The notes under the pieces are model-generated. The model worked only from the letters and a program-made list of their open reading frames with translations, searched no databases and was not told the DNA's origin. Below, one piece after another: positions 1-11,029 of a stretch of DNA of 64,000 bases (the first letter of the stretch is position 1; each line of letters opens with the position of its first letter). The position numbers and the translations under genes are program-made. Origin of the DNA: Asterias amurensis (taxonomy: Eukaryota > Echinodermata > Asteroidea > Forcipulatida > Asteriidae); the NCBI RefSeq assembly GCF_032118995.1, contig NC_092666.1, positions 14,086,501 to 14,150,500 of the forward strand, written 5' to 3'.

Positions 1-241
1 GTCACGCACGTATGGCCTATATACCATGTACTGAATAATGTTTTGAGTGGGCTTTTTTATTAATGTTAAATAAAACAATTCAAAGAAAAGCAAACAAATA
101 AACTCTGCAACTGTTCTTTGTGTGTCTTGGGTTTCTAGGTGTCTGCCAAACCGCTTTTGTGTTTTCGACGCTATTTCTCATTTCGGGATTTCCCGTTCCT
201 TCGCCCGGTGAGAAATCTTCGTGGCCGAAAGTGGGTTCGGT
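1..241. other. Intergenic flank, no gene recognised
   Basis: I see no exon, RNA gene or recognised repeat here. The stretch from 170 to 235 is locally rich in CG compared with its surroundings and directly precedes a palindromic element. Confidence 0.4.
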
Positions 242-408
242 GGCCCTTTTCGAAACATCGGTTTAGGCTTTGAGTTCGGCTTCAGGCTCCGTCCTCTAGT
301 CTGAAGCCCTGAGCACTTACGCAACGCACGCGCAATAATTGTCGAAACAACTGCGGGGCCAAGCTAACATGAGCCGAATCCCAAGCCGAAGCCGTGATTT
401 CGAAAAGT
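242..408. mobile_element. Palindromic MITE-like element, family E (copy 1)
   Basis: The ends are inverted copies of each other: the left begins GGCCCTTTTCGAAAC and the right ends with a diverged complement, TTTCGAAAAG. The interior repeats GGCTTCAGGCTCCGTCCTCT-type strings. Three more copies lie at 3470-3616, 4762-4942 and 31428-31569. There is no coding capacity, so this is a non-autonomous DNA element by inference. I could not fix a target-site duplication. Confidence 0.6.
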
Positions 409-486
409 ATATTATGAACGCACGCTGAACCAACATTGACCTTATACACTCTGGACTACACTGTGTAAAAAAAGGAGACTCTCAAA

Positions 487-650
487 TGACTACAGTGTAC
501 TGAGATAGTTGTATAAGGTGCACTTTAAAATAAGTAATGATAGATTCGATAGTTAGTGTTTTATACTATCAACAGCTCTCCATTGCTCGTTACCAAGTAA
601 GTTTTTATGCTATCAATTATTTTGAGTAACATAGTGTCCAGTGCCTTTGA
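487..650 (-). repeat. Partial copy of TTAA element family B
   Basis: Positions 551-649 resemble, in inverse orientation, the first half of the family B element that begins at about 660. They share the strings for GTAACGAG, GAGCTGTTGATAGTATAAAAC and CACTATGTTACTC on the opposite strand. The copy is diverged and lacks its second half. Confidence 0.5.
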
Positions 651-659
651 GATTCGAAG

Positions 660-1029
660 ATGGACACTATTGGTAATTACTCAACATAATTATTAACATA
701 AAACCTTTCTTGGTAACGAGTAACGGGGAGAGGTTGTTAGTATAACACATTGTGAGAAACAGCTCCCTCAGTTTTCGATAAGGAAGTAATTTTCCACGAA
801 TTTGATTTCGAGACCACAGATTTAGAATTTGAGGTCTCGAAATTAAGCATCTGAAAGCACACAACTTTGTGTGACAAGGGTGTTTTTTCTTTCATTATTA
901 TCTCGCAACTTCGACGACCGATTGAGCTATAACTTTCACATGTTTGTTATTTTGTGCATAATTATGTTGAGATACACCAACTGTGAAGGCTAGTATTGAC
1001 AATTACCAATAGTGTTCAGTGTCTTTTAA
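660..1029 (+). mobile_element. TTAA-flanked palindromic element, family B (copy 1)
   Basis: The left end reads GGACACTATTGGTAATTACT and the right end reads AATTACCAATAGTGTTCAGT before TTTTAA, so the termini are inverted repeats. Between them lie the family B hallmarks AACGGGGAGAGGTTG, GGGTGTTTTTTCTTTCATTA and TTTGTTATTTTGTGCATA. The left TTAA flank is lost in this older copy. No coding capacity. Confidence 0.65.
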
Positions 1030-1863
1030 TAATGTTTGCAAGAGCAACATGTTAACATTCCAAGTTCAATGTAATTTCCACCTTTGGAACTAAGTCCCCA
1101 CGTACCGGATATTGTTATACAAATATTTCACATTAAGTGGCTTGCATTTACACAGAAAACCCCAGAAATTTCCATTTATAAGGTTCAAATGTCTTGCGCA
1201 CTAGGGCTCAACCAATTCATTGAGATGTTAAGCAGACTAGCTGGCTGACAAGCAAAAAGGCCGGGCACCAGTTACAATCATGTTAATTTATACACGGTAT
1301 TTTGGTTGGTTTGTGCCCTCAACTAGGGAATAATGTACTAAGTAAATACTATAAGACGTGCTTACAAGCTTTTGGAACTCTGGCTGAGGGTATAAAAACC
1401 GAGCTGTGCGGCATTTTTGCGCCACACCTTAAGAGCAGACACTGGAAGCCTATACACCGACCAGGACAGAGACTGAAAATAAGTTTACTGAACTTTTTTC
1501 GTTTCTCAGAGAACTTTAGAAGGTAAGATCAAAGCAAAATTCCATGACACTTTTACCGCAGATATCTGCGCTTAAGGTCGAAAGACCCATTGGCTAAACG
1601 GGATGCCGTTAAAAGGGGTACCGTTAAACGGTGAATACTGTCGGCGTCAAAGTTGTGCTTAATTGGACATCATTTTCTTTCTGGGCGGAGGGGGCCTGTT
1701 CTGGAGTTATGTGCTGAATTTAACCGTAACATTTCTCGCAATCGTTGTTTTTTCTCCGAAGATTTGCTTTATCAAGAAAAAACAGGTTTGACAATGAATG
1801 GGGGTGGGGTGGGGGATTAGATATGTTAAAACTTTTTTTTTTTGAAACCATGGTTTATTATTC
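1030..1863. other. Intergenic sequence, nothing recognised
   Basis: A 74-codon open frame at 1302-1526 (+) has no recognisable domain or signal and I do not call it a gene. The remainder shows no repeat or splice structure that I can support. Confidence 0.35.
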
Positions 1864-1865
1864 AT

Positions 1866-2245
1866 GTTAACGATATATGTAACTTATCTGACAAATTATC
1901 ATACTGCCTTTTCGCAGATGATACAAATATTATTATATAACCACCCAAATGTAGACACTGCTGTAAATACTTTAAATACTGAACTAGTTAAGATAAATAA
2001 CTGGCTTCTGGCAAATAAGTTATCAGTTAATCTACTCAATACTAATTATATAATATTTTGTTCAAGACAGCACAAATACGTTCGACATTCCAATATTCTT
2101 TTGAATGGTACCATTCTTAACCAAGTAAGCATACCAAATTCCTTCATTATTATACTCATCGATATTTGTTTTCTACTGTATGCTTAACTGTTATTGTCGA
2201 CATGGAAATAAATGTACATTGAGTTATTGATTGGAAAAAAAAAGT
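1866..2245 (+). mobile_element. Degraded LINE reverse-transcriptase fragment with 3' tail
   Basis: One frame gives FADDTN, the Y/F-A-D-D catalytic box of non-LTR reverse transcriptases, then shifts by one base into a frame reading ELVKINNWLLANKLSVNL and TNYIIF, the usual sequence downstream of that box in Jockey-superfamily LINEs. An AAATAAATGT string and ATTGATTGG-like tail follow near 2205-2235. The copy is truncated at the 5' end, internally deleted and frameshifted, so it is a dead relic. Confidence 0.7.
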
Positions 2246-2540
2246 ATCTGTATAAGAATAAAACGGATCATGGTGAGTGATGGTACGCTAATCTAACTCT
2301 GTGAATTCTACAAAATGCTTTGACTCGGCTTCTCTATTTAATTTGGGGATAACAGTAGAGGGAAAGCTACCAACACTGTTCCTCTACAGTGTTGAGACCA
2401 ACTTTCACTTCTAACCTCGGTTTGGTAGCAGCCGGGGTTTAAAATGGAGGAGAGAGAAAGGGTGGGAACGGGTTCTTAATTAAAATCTTCTTAATTTTGA
2501 AACTAGCAGACAAAAACATAATTTCTGCTTCTGTTTTCAG

Positions 2541-5471
2541 GAATTTGGATTTTCACGTTACCCTCTATATACAACTACAGAGATGACGAAGTTTGTATTG
2601 CTGGTTGCGCTTGCTTTGGCCTGCAGTGAAGGTAATGGTAAACGACCAATCAGCACTGTTGTCCTTTTTGTGTTTTTCTCTGTGTCTTTTCATGTGTTAC
2701 TATAGTTTGTGTGCCTTCAATTATTGCAGTCTATTCTTTACATTGGACGATTATTTCTCATATAGATATGTATGTATGTACACAAATAATAATTGGGGTC
2801 TCCATCCAACAAGTTTGCTTTAAGGAGACCTCCTTCACTTAAAGGAACATTACAGAATTGGTTTTTGCTAATAAAACAGTTGCTGGCAGTGTACGCCCTT
2901 TATGTTATCCACCATACACATACACTGCCAAACCTGTAGACGTTTGAGATCGATCGGCCATTTGGGTCACGAGAGAATAGTGAAACACCGATTGCAAATT
3001 TTGCATTGCATCGATGCCAAAACAAAAATGAATAAAACGCTCACTGAGCGATAAACTCCAAACGCGAAGTTTTATTATTTATTTCTCATCAAATATGACA
3101 TTTCAGACAGAAATATTTCAAGGGATGTTTTCAACCATCATCATTTAGACCATGTAAATCTGTGATCTCCATTCACGATTTTTGTTTCTTACCAATTCTG
3201 TAACGTTCCTTTAATCTACTACTTTTTATATAATTTTTTTCTTTCTTCATTTATTGTAAAAGCACAACAGCCACTTCTTCATAACCAACAGTTATCTCAA
3301 CGATGAATACAAATGTTTCTGCAGAAAACAAATTTCAATAGCATATTTTTTTCAATCACAAAGTTTCTTCATTCCCCTACTCGAACTCTACCTCTATACC
3401 GATCAACAGAGAAATATACTACACATCATAATTACTGTGAAAGTCAATTTGACAGGGAACAAATACTATGGCCCTTTTCGAAACCACGGCTTCGGCTTCA
3501 GGCTCCGTCCTCTCTGATGAGCACGTACACAAAGCACGATCATTGTCAAAACGACCGCGGGGCCAAGCGAGCCTGAGCCGAATCTGAAGCAGAAGCCGTG
3601 GTTTCGAAAAGGGACCTATAAATAAATATTTCTATCGCAACGTCACAGCCCGAGTTTTTGCCAACCGAGGTTGAAAAACTATGGAAGGCCATAAATGAAA
3701 AAAAAAAAAAACACAAAAAAACACTATTATGTTTATAGACGATGGGACCTCTGACGTCACTCGAAAACCATAACATGATTCGCGCGCATACCGCCGGGCA
3801 AAACCGTTGTGTTTTGGCACCCAGCTAGAAAGTAAACTTTTCTTTTTAAGAAAGCCTTCAGTAATGTGTAGTGAGTTTTGTATCTTTTAGTTTTGATTTT
3901 TATGGCTTATACTGTTGCTTTCTTGTATCAAAGTTGCATTGTTTTTACAGCCTTTATTGTTTTATGGTGATAATGCACTTTTTTGCTTGTAAAGTTGTAT
4001 ATCTACTTTGCTTATATTTCTACGGGTGTACTTTTCGTTAAGCTGTTTACTTAATGCTGTCACTTTATTTTGCAATTTTTACTGTCATGCGCCCTCGAAC
4101 AGGCTGGTCCTGGAGAGAGCGCAATATAAGATCAATAAGTTATTATCGTCTATAGACGTTATATAAATCAAATACATTTTTTTTTTAATAAAAAAATGCA
4201 AACATAGTGTTGACTTTGTAGGAGACAAAAAAAAACATTCACGGTAGTTTTTTTATTGAACTAAAAGTTTGCAGAAAATGTGTATTTTGGTTAAAACATC
4301 TGTTAACGCGATGAAGTGTTTTACTACCATTCGGCCGTCCATGCAAACACGCCCGGGTTGTTATCAACAAAAGAAATGTCATTTAAATGAACACGTTGCC
4401 TTGGATCAGTCGAGTTGGTCTTTGAAAAGCGTTTGAAACCGTTTGTTATAAAATGAATATGATTAGAAATATATTTTAAAAGTAGAATATATTGATCCAC
4501 ACAAGTATCACTCGAAATGGCGTGGTTTTCCTTTTACCTCGTGGACAAACACGGTCGGCCATTTATTTTTGACTCGCGTAAATGGCCGACCGTGTTAGTT
4601 CGCATAAGTTAAAGGAAAACCACGCAATTTCGAGGCAAATGTGCGTGGATCATTGTATTCTACTTGTAAAACATCTTTCTAACCATATGCATTTTTTAAC
4701 AACCGGTTACAAACGCTTTTCAAAGACCAACTCGACCGATCCAAGGCAACGTGTTCCTTTAAACCCTTTTCGAAACCACTGCTTCGGCTCCATATTCCAG
4801 ATTTGGCTCAGGCTCGCTTTGGCCCCGCGGTTGTTTTTACATATTGCGCTTGCTTTGCGTAGCCCTAGTGCTCAGGGCTTCAGACTAGAGGACGGAGCCT
4901 GAAGCCAAATCCAAAGCCGAAACCGTGGTTTCGAAAAGGGCCACAGACTTTAAAATAACAAAAAACATTTTTTGTTCACGCATCTGTTTTTTTTTAACGA
5001 ACGTAGACGCCACACACTCCCCCCAAAATAACCTTCGACAACAGCAGCCAAAAACTTTCGGTCTTTTGGTTTTGGGGATTATAAATGTGTACCTGACGGC
5101 TATTTTAGTTTTCTTTGAACTGTTTATGTAGCAGAGACACCAATATCATTGGCACTCATTTAAATTATATTATGTTATTCATGACTTAATAATTATATAT
5201 TGTATTTTATATATATATTTTAACAACAATTTTGTAATGCTCACGTTTTATGTTCGTACTTTTTTGGGAGGGGGTTGATTGTTTAGTTTGCTTATTATGC
5301 ATAATTATATCTTCCTTTATTTCATTTTGTTTCTGTTCATTGATTATTTATTTTATTATTTGTTTACTTTTTTTGAGGGGTTGTTTTTTAAGTTTGCTTA
5401 TTTTTAATTATGCACATATCTTCCTTTATTTCATTTTGTTTTTGTTTATTGATTAATAATTTTGTTATAAA

Positions 5472-5550
<79 letters not shown>

Positions 5551-7369
5551 GTTATTGTTATTGTTATTGTTATTGTTATTGTTATTGTTATTGTTATTGT
5601 TATTGTTATTGTTATTGTTATTGTTATTTTTATAGTTATTGTTATTGTTATTGTTATTGTTATTGTTATTGTTATTGTTATTGTTATTGTTATTGTTATT
5701 GTTATTGTTATTGTTATTGTTATTGTTATTGTTATTGTTATTGTTATTGTTATTGTTATTGTTATTGTTATTGTTATTGTTATTGTTATTGTTATTGTTA
5801 TTGTTATTGTTATTGTTATTGTTATTGTTATTGTTATTGTTATTGTTATTGTTATTGTTATTGTTATTGTTATTGTTATTGTTATTGTTATTGTTATTGT
5901 TATTGTTATTGTTATTGTTATTGTTATTGTTATTGTTATTGTTATTGTTATTGTTATTGTTATTGTTATTGTTATTGTTATTGTTATTGTTATTGTTATT
6001 GTTATTGTTATTGTTATTGTTATTGTTATTGTTATTGTTATTGTTATTGTTATTGTTATTGTTATTGTTATTGTTATTGTTATTGTTATTGTTATTGTTA
6101 TTGTTATTGTTATTGTTATTGTTATTGTTATTGTTATTGTTATTGTTATTATTATTGGGGGGGGTATTTCCTTAAAAAAAATCTGTTTGTAAGTTTTGTC
6201 ACAACAGTGTCCTACGCTGAACACAAGTATTGATTTAAAAATAATAAAGACAGGTGGCCACTCTACATAACAATGTCCGCTTTATGTTTTGCTTTATGTT
6301 TTCTTTCGACCGTAGCGGGCGCACTGAAGTGTTTCCTTTGCAACAGCGTATTATCACCGAACCCGGACTGTGAGAAAAGCCCGCCAGACTCGAAGTATGT
6401 GGCGACCTGTCCAGCCCCTCCAGCCAATCAGGCAGCCCGTTGCACAAAACTGGATGGCGTGATTACTACTATCCGTGAGTTGATTGGTTGGTTGTTGAAG
6501 AAATGTGCATATTAATTTTAGAATGGTGTTTGATCGGATGCCGCTGTGGCAGGCCGGACATTCCGTGTGTGCCCCCCCCCCCCCCACGCAACCTTTTCGC
6601 AAATACCATTGCGCAAGCGCATACTGTTGAATGATCTGCATGTGTGATAGATATGGATCAAATTTGGATACCAGCTAGACCACAATGCACCTAATTCCAA
6701 GCTTTACGTGCGCCCCCCAGTATTTGCGAAAAGGTCTATGTACAAGCTACTTCTGATAGCGCCCTCTTTTGAATTCCCCTCCAGCCCATGTTAATTCCCC
6801 ATAATTTATGGGACAGAATTTCCTTCCAGCGGACGGACGGAATTCCCTGGGACTTTGTTTTAGTTAAACATTTTGCTGTGACTTGTGTCCTGTACCCTGC
6901 AGTGACAGTTGCAGTTCTAATTCACACATCATGGTGAAATGGACCAGACTATATATTTTCTCCAACCTCGGTTTGGTTACATTATAGAAGGCAAGATACA
7001 GGTATGATTTATCCCCACGAGTCTACAGTCGATGTGTTTCGTGAGGCAGTGAGGCAGAGAGAGTTATTTTACACCATTCTGTCTTTATTCCGTTTTGCAG
7101 TTGATATGGACGACTTTGAGCGCACGTGTGAAAACCTCGCTACCAATGACCTTCCAGGAAACAAATGCTACACAGACAAAGATGCCGAGACCTGGATCTT
7201 GAAAACAGTGGACCCTTCCATCAGGCCGCTCCTTAACGGCTCTTTCTCATTCAAAGGCAGCGTGTGCTTCTGCGACACTGACGAATGCAACAGTGTAGCC
7301 TCCGTACAGCCGTTCTTGGGGCTACTTGTAGTGGCTTTGGGGCTGTGCGTGATGGGAGTGTGGCGCTAG
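2541..7369 (+). CDS. GPI-anchored Ly6/uPAR-like three-finger protein
   Basis: Coding exons are 2583-2631, 6316-6474 and 7101-7369, and the phases join cleanly to give 158 residues. A splice acceptor (TTCTGTTTTCAG) at 2529-2540 precedes 42 bases of 5' UTR, so a further non-coding exon lies upstream. Exon 1 encodes a hydrophobic signal peptide, MTKFVLLVALALAC. The mature chain starts with the LxCxxC pattern LKCFLC, contains ten cysteines, and ends ...CFCDTDECN, the C-terminal CN signature of Ly6/uPAR three-finger domains. A hydrophobic tail (FLGLLVVALGLCVMGVW) and stop follow, which fits GPI attachment. Such proteins sit on the outer cell surface as ligands, co-receptors or modulators; the specific role here is unknown. 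Intron 1 contains family D, family E and family A elements and a long GTTATT array. The reading frame of exon 2 is also open upstream into a second possible signal peptide (see findings). Confidence 0.85.
2839..3214. mobile_element. TTAA-flanked palindromic element, family D
   Basis: It opens TTAAAGGAACATTACAGAAT and closes ATTCTGTAACGTTCCTTTAA, near-perfect terminal inverted repeats of about 24 bp including TTAA. It lies in intron 1 of the Ly6-like gene. The outer bases match families A and B but the interior differs. No coding capacity. Confidence 0.7.
3470..3616. mobile_element. Palindromic MITE-like element, family E (copy 2)
   Basis: This copy shows GGCCCTTTTCGAAACCACGG at the left and its complement CCGTGGTTTCGAAAAGGGAC at the right, making it the clearest member of the family. 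It is located in intron 1 of the Ly6-like gene. Confidence 0.7.
4030..4150 (+). repeat. LINE 3'-tail fragment
   Basis: The string CGCCCTCGAACAGGCTGG...GAGCGCAATATAAG resembles the 3' untranslated tail of the CR1/L2-like LINE at 61449-61523 (CGCCTCGGAATAGG...GGCGCATTATAAATGC). It is a short, 5'-truncated relic in intron 1 of the Ly6-like gene. Confidence 0.45.
4383..4762. mobile_element. TTAA-flanked fold-back element, family A (copy 1)
   Basis: TTAA flanks lie at 4383-4386 and 4759-4762. The ends read GAACACGTTGCCTTGGATC and GATCCAAGGCAACGTGTTCC. The two arms are complementary over nearly the whole length around a centre near 4570. Fragments that look like protein inside it are arm shadows and not genes. 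It abuts a family E copy on its right. Confidence 0.8.
4762..4942. mobile_element. Palindromic MITE-like element, family E (copy 3)
   Basis: The left end CCCTTTTCGAAACCACTGC directly follows the TTAA of the family A copy. The right end is CCGTGGTTTCGAAAAGGGCC. Either one element inserted at the edge of the other or they were mobilised next to each other. Confidence 0.6.
5250..5470. repeat. AT-rich tandem duplication beside the microsatellite
   Basis: The string CTTCCTTTATTTCATTTTGT occurs twice, at about 5310-5330 and 5420-5440, with matching flanks (GTTTGCTTATT, TGTTTATTGATT), so a segment of roughly 110 bp is duplicated in tandem. It leads into the ATT array. Confidence 0.6.
5471..5550. 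repeat. (ATT)n microsatellite
   Basis: An uninterrupted ATT trinucleotide run of about 27 units directly precedes the hexanucleotide array. Confidence 0.95.
5551..6152. repeat. (GTTATT)n hexanucleotide array, about 100 units
   Basis: GTTATT repeats for 600 bases with a single interruption near 5627-5636. Long open frames in several registers (poly-Leu, poly-Val/Ile, poly-Thr/Ile) are artefacts of the repeat. The array ends about 165 bases before exon 2 of the Ly6-like gene. Confidence 0.97.
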
Positions 7370-8733
7370 AGGGCTGAGTTGCCAAAATTCAACGCGCGCC
7401 GTTTAAAAAAAATGGTAGCAGAGGTGGGATTGCTGTTTTATACAGCTTGTGGATTGGTGTCACAGTAGCATAGAGTAACTTTATCCTACTTTACTGTTTT
7501 AGCTTAAATTTTTGTAAGGTTGGTGGTTCTTACATAGTTTATTCGCCTCTCGTATCATCATTTTATTTACCGCATATGAGAACATCGTTATTATCAGTTA
7601 GACAGAAAAAACAATTGGATAGGATGAGTGGGGAATAGCTTTACTTTCAGCTACTTTAGCCCGAATTAATGGCAACATTGTCGCAGCTGCAAACACAAAG
7701 GCTAGACCAGACGTAGCCAATCACTTCGAACACGTTCAATGGTAAATTCATGAGCTCAGTCTGAGAAATTAGTTTGGTAGTAATTCGCAGTCAACGAAAA
7801 TGGAGTTTCAATTAGGTCTAGGGTTTCAAGATGAATGAGTCATCAAGATGAATTTAGGGCGGGGAGATAAATCCTATGAGAGGCATCAAATGTGAATTAA
7901 GGGTTGTATTCAAAGGCCTCGTCGTCATGATCAAAGCAGACCTGTGGCTGTACTGGGAATATGAATTATCATCCAGTTTACTGCATGTGCACGCACTCTA
8001 GCCCCGTATCATGATCACTCGTGTGCCGGGGTTAAAGTTCACATTTCTATGTACAGCTGCCGGGCATGTTTCGTTCATGACGACACAGCCTCTTGAATTG
8101 GCGATATTTTTGTCATGATGGCGTGAGCCTACGCATTACTATTGCCGATTCTTATTATTATATACTTTTTAGGTACAACATTGGTTCTATCGTGTATTTA
8201 TATCAACCCTCGTAAAAGAAGGCGGGAAATTCTTCTAAAAATACAGTCAGTGCCAAGCAAAGTATATGACATGTTTGTGGGGGCGGGGGGGCGCTACTCG
8301 AGTGACGTCATGGTGACAACATTAATGCAATTAAACAGGAAGAAAGCATGGTCGTGTGTGCTGTTTTTAGTTCAAGATAATTATTGGTGATTTTGGCGAA
8401 TTTTGTCGTGATTTTCTTGCTCTTTTCAGATGAGAGAAACATTCTGTCAAACAAACCTTTTGTTTTTCCTGAATTTTTTTTTGACAAAAGCATTGGTTAA
8501 GGCCTTATTAAAAAAACAAAACAAAAAAAACCCCAACTTTTTTAAATAAATTAAAAACATTGATTATTGGATATGGAATTATTTGTCTCTGATTGACACA
8601 AACTTAACACTTTTTAAAGAAATGACTGATTTTGTATCATTTTAAAAACATTGCTATGATGGCGAGAGCTTAAGCAATGTTTTAGTTTTTAAAATATAAT
8701 AAAAAATGGTTATCCGACTAAAGATAAACTGTA
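7370..8733 (+). other. Ly6-like gene 3' UTR and convergent intergenic region
   Basis: No coding exon is recognisable. Candidate plus-strand polyadenylation signals (AATAAA) occur near 8545 (TTTAAATAAATTAAA), which would give a 3' UTR of about 1.2 kb. The choice of site is inference. Confidence 0.35.
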
Positions 8734-8899
8734 ATGTTTCTTTTCATTTGCACAAAAATGTGTAACAAAAGAGTAAACCACAAAATATTCCATGGATCAA
8801 TTAAACCGCATACTATCCCCCACAAGCTTGCCCCAAACCAGATGTGGATGAAGATATTTGTTTTCCTAGGGTGGAAGAGGGGGGGGGGGGGAGGTAGCT

Positions 8900-9120
8900 G
8901 CCAACTTTTACATCTGGTAATCAGGGATATTTTTACAACAATCAGGGAGACATTAATTTTGGTTTTTACTCATACACCAATGTGTGTTAGCACTGTATAC
9001 TCAGTACTTACCCGAGTTCTGTGAAAAATATCACAGGCATGTTACTCGAGTGGGATCCGAACCCAGGACCTTTGCAATTCTAGAGCAGTGTCATACCAAC
9101 TAGACCACCGAGATTGCCTG
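8900..9120 (-). mobile_element. tRNA-derived SINE (copy 1)
   Basis: On the minus strand the head reads TGGTCTAGTTGG (A-box-like) and GGTTCGGATCCCAC (B-box-like). The body follows with CTGTGA, AACTCGGGTAAGTACTGAG and GTGCTAACACACATTGG. This is RNA polymerase III promoter architecture on a tRNA-like head, but the cloverleaf is not that of a functional tRNA. Related copies lie at 10798-10975 and 11030-11190. Confidence 0.65.
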
Positions 9121-9139
9121 GTGGCTAGAGGCAGTTCGA

Positions 9140-9400
9140 ATCCTATGTTTAGCAGCGGGTACTGCAAAACGATAAGATGTTATAAAAATTTGCATCGGGA
9201 CAAAGTAACATCTGTGTATATGGGGTAAAAACCAGGATTAATATACTTTGTCCCCCAATGCAAATTTAACATCTCTTAAATCAGCGAGATATTTATAATC
9301 AGATTCAACATATAACAGGGAAAAGGTTTCCATAATCGGGGAGATTTTCAAACTTGTTCATCAAAACATCAACAAGTTTCCACCATGCAAAGTTTAAAAT
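9140..9400. repeat. Mixed dispersed repeats
   Basis: The stretch 9185-9265 carries inverted ACTTTGTCCC-type strings and AAATTTGCATC, matching the tail of the neighbouring SINE family. The part 9280-9390 (TTTCCATAATCGGGGAGA, TTGTTCATCAAAACATC) recurs at 54700-54800, so it is another dispersed repeat. Confidence 0.45.
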
Positions 9401-9709
9401 CCTACTTGTAAATTGATTAATCAAGGCTTACGCCACACATTTAATATGTCATGTATGCATTCACTGTACACACTTTATTTCAATACAAAATATTACATAG
9501 CCTTGATATCATCTTAGCTCTGTACAATATTTACACTATACAACGTACAATATTAAACACAGAGTTTGATAAAATACCTTAATATATAACAGTTAAAATC
9601 CAGGCACAAACTATTCAAATTGCTTCTACATGTACACTACCAGTGGACAAACACATAAATAATTCAGTCATTTTGAAACTCATCAAACCGTTATAAACTT
9701 CGTCATCTC

Positions 9710-9899
9710 TGGGCCTTATTATAGATCTGCTGAAGCACAACAAGTAGCAAGGCGACACAATTTTGCTTACCAGAATACGGTAACCAGTCAAACTGCTATG
9801 TCACATGTACAATTTGTGACTGGTAGACCGATCATTTCTGCTAAGCAGGAAGTTCTTTAGCAATTTTGTCTGCTTAAGCACCTCTATGAAATTAAGCCA
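9710..9899. mobile_element. Palindromic element, family C (copy 1)
   Basis: The left part reads GGGCCTTATTATAGATCTGC...TTTTGCTTACCAGAATACGG and the right part mirrors it with GCTTAAGCACCTCTATGAAATTAAGCC. The inverted arms surround ACATGTACAATTTGTGACTGG. GGGCC-AATTTCATAGAGC ends of this type recur at 31070-31243, 51811-51964, 62002-62245 and 62330-62520. Confidence 0.55.
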
Positions 9900-10137
9900 T
9901 GGTGAGGAAATTCAATCATAACAAAGAGGGATGGGGAAATGTCAGGGGTCTGGTTGTGACCGGGGGGGGGGGGGAGCTCTTTCCCAAGAAAATGAAATGT
10001 TCTGAAAACCTTCGAAGAAATTGCAGGTTTAGGGAAATTTAATTCAAAGGAACATCCTTCAGCTTTGAAGTTTCACCACAGGTCTAAGGAGTCCTGAAAA
10101 AATGGTTGATGCCAATGTTGAAAGTGGAAACCTTGTG

Positions 10138-10308
10138 AAAAATATAGAAAGGTTTGCGGTAACACCATAGTAATGACTACCTCTTATGAGTTGGGGTGGT
10201 TTTGAAAGAACCGTTGGTTTCAACCGTTGGTTTCAACTCTCCTCAGTACTACCTCAACTCATTAGAGAAAGTCATTACATGGTGTTACTGCAAACCTTTC
10301 TATATCGT
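10138..10308. mobile_element. Palindromic element, family F (copy 1)
   Basis: The left arm TATAGAAAGGTTTGCGGTAA...CACCATAGTAATGACTACCTCT is mirrored by AGAAAGTCATTACATGGTGT...TTACTGCAAACCTTTCTATA. The inverted repeats are about 45 bp and the centre holds a duplicated GGTTTCAACCGTT. Partial relatives occur at 32519-33000 and 33778-33920. Confidence 0.7.
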
Positions 10309-10797
10309 ATTTCCTTCCACCATGCAAAGTTTCAAATCCTACTTGTGAAAAATGTTTTCACTTACTCAGGAATATGCTCCTCCCTCAAAGGGAAGGTAAA
10401 CGTTGGGTAATCACTCTTAAAAAGAATGCCAATAAAAGCCTCTGGTTTGAATCCTACAGCAGCGTTTGATATAAAGTATTTTGAGAATGATTTCACTTTG
10501 AAGTAACATGGTTATGTAAGAAGATGACAGTTTTGTTGCCCACGAATTTTAATCTGAGAAGCGTTTTTCCAGTTCCAAATATCAGACATTCCCTTTGCCC
10601 TAAATGTGTCTATGGTGTGACAAAAAAAAAAGGTAATTTTAAACTACTATTTTAAACAGAATTTTCTGACAAATACCACACTTGACACTCTTTTAGTTGT
10701 TGATACGTTTCAACAATGCTTTCACCAACAGCTTGGGTGCAATGAAAAGCTTGATAGTACAACAAATAAAGATGCTAAGCAGAAATATGTTTTTCAT

Positions 10798-10975
10798 TTT
10801 TGTTTTACCCATTTACACCAATGTTTGTTAGCACTGTATACTCAGTACTTTCCTGAGTTCTGTGAACACACAATCACAGGCATATTACTCAGCTGGGGTT
10901 CGAACCCTCAACCTTTGCAATTCTAAAGCACTGTCATACCAACAAGACCACCGAGTTTGGAGTTTGGCCGGTAGC
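10798..10975 (-). mobile_element. tRNA-derived SINE (copy 2)
   Basis: It shows the same minus-strand head as copy 1, with the B-box-like GGTTCGAACCCCAGC and the body AACTCAGGAAAGTACTGAG, then ACAAACATTGGTG and ACCCATTT in complement. It lies head to head with copy 3. Confidence 0.65.
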
Positions 10976-11029
10976 TAAAGGCATTTTGAATTCTTTATTT
11001 AATAGATAATTTAATACACGTAGATAAAA

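Noticed and set aside
1302-1526. Small plus-strand gene upstream of the Ly6-like gene
   Set aside because: No signal, domain or splice context; a 74-codon frame is expected by chance.
5388-6224. Long open frames of poly-Leu, poly-Val/Ile and poly-Thr/Ile
   Set aside because: They are translations of the GTTATT/ATT arrays, open in several registers on both strands, with no other content.
9040-9115. Functional tRNA gene
   Set aside because: A- and B-box-like strings are present, but there is no paired acceptor stem and the copy continues into a repeated SINE body. The same reasoning applies at 10900, 25000, 37590, 52230, 53780 and 54100.
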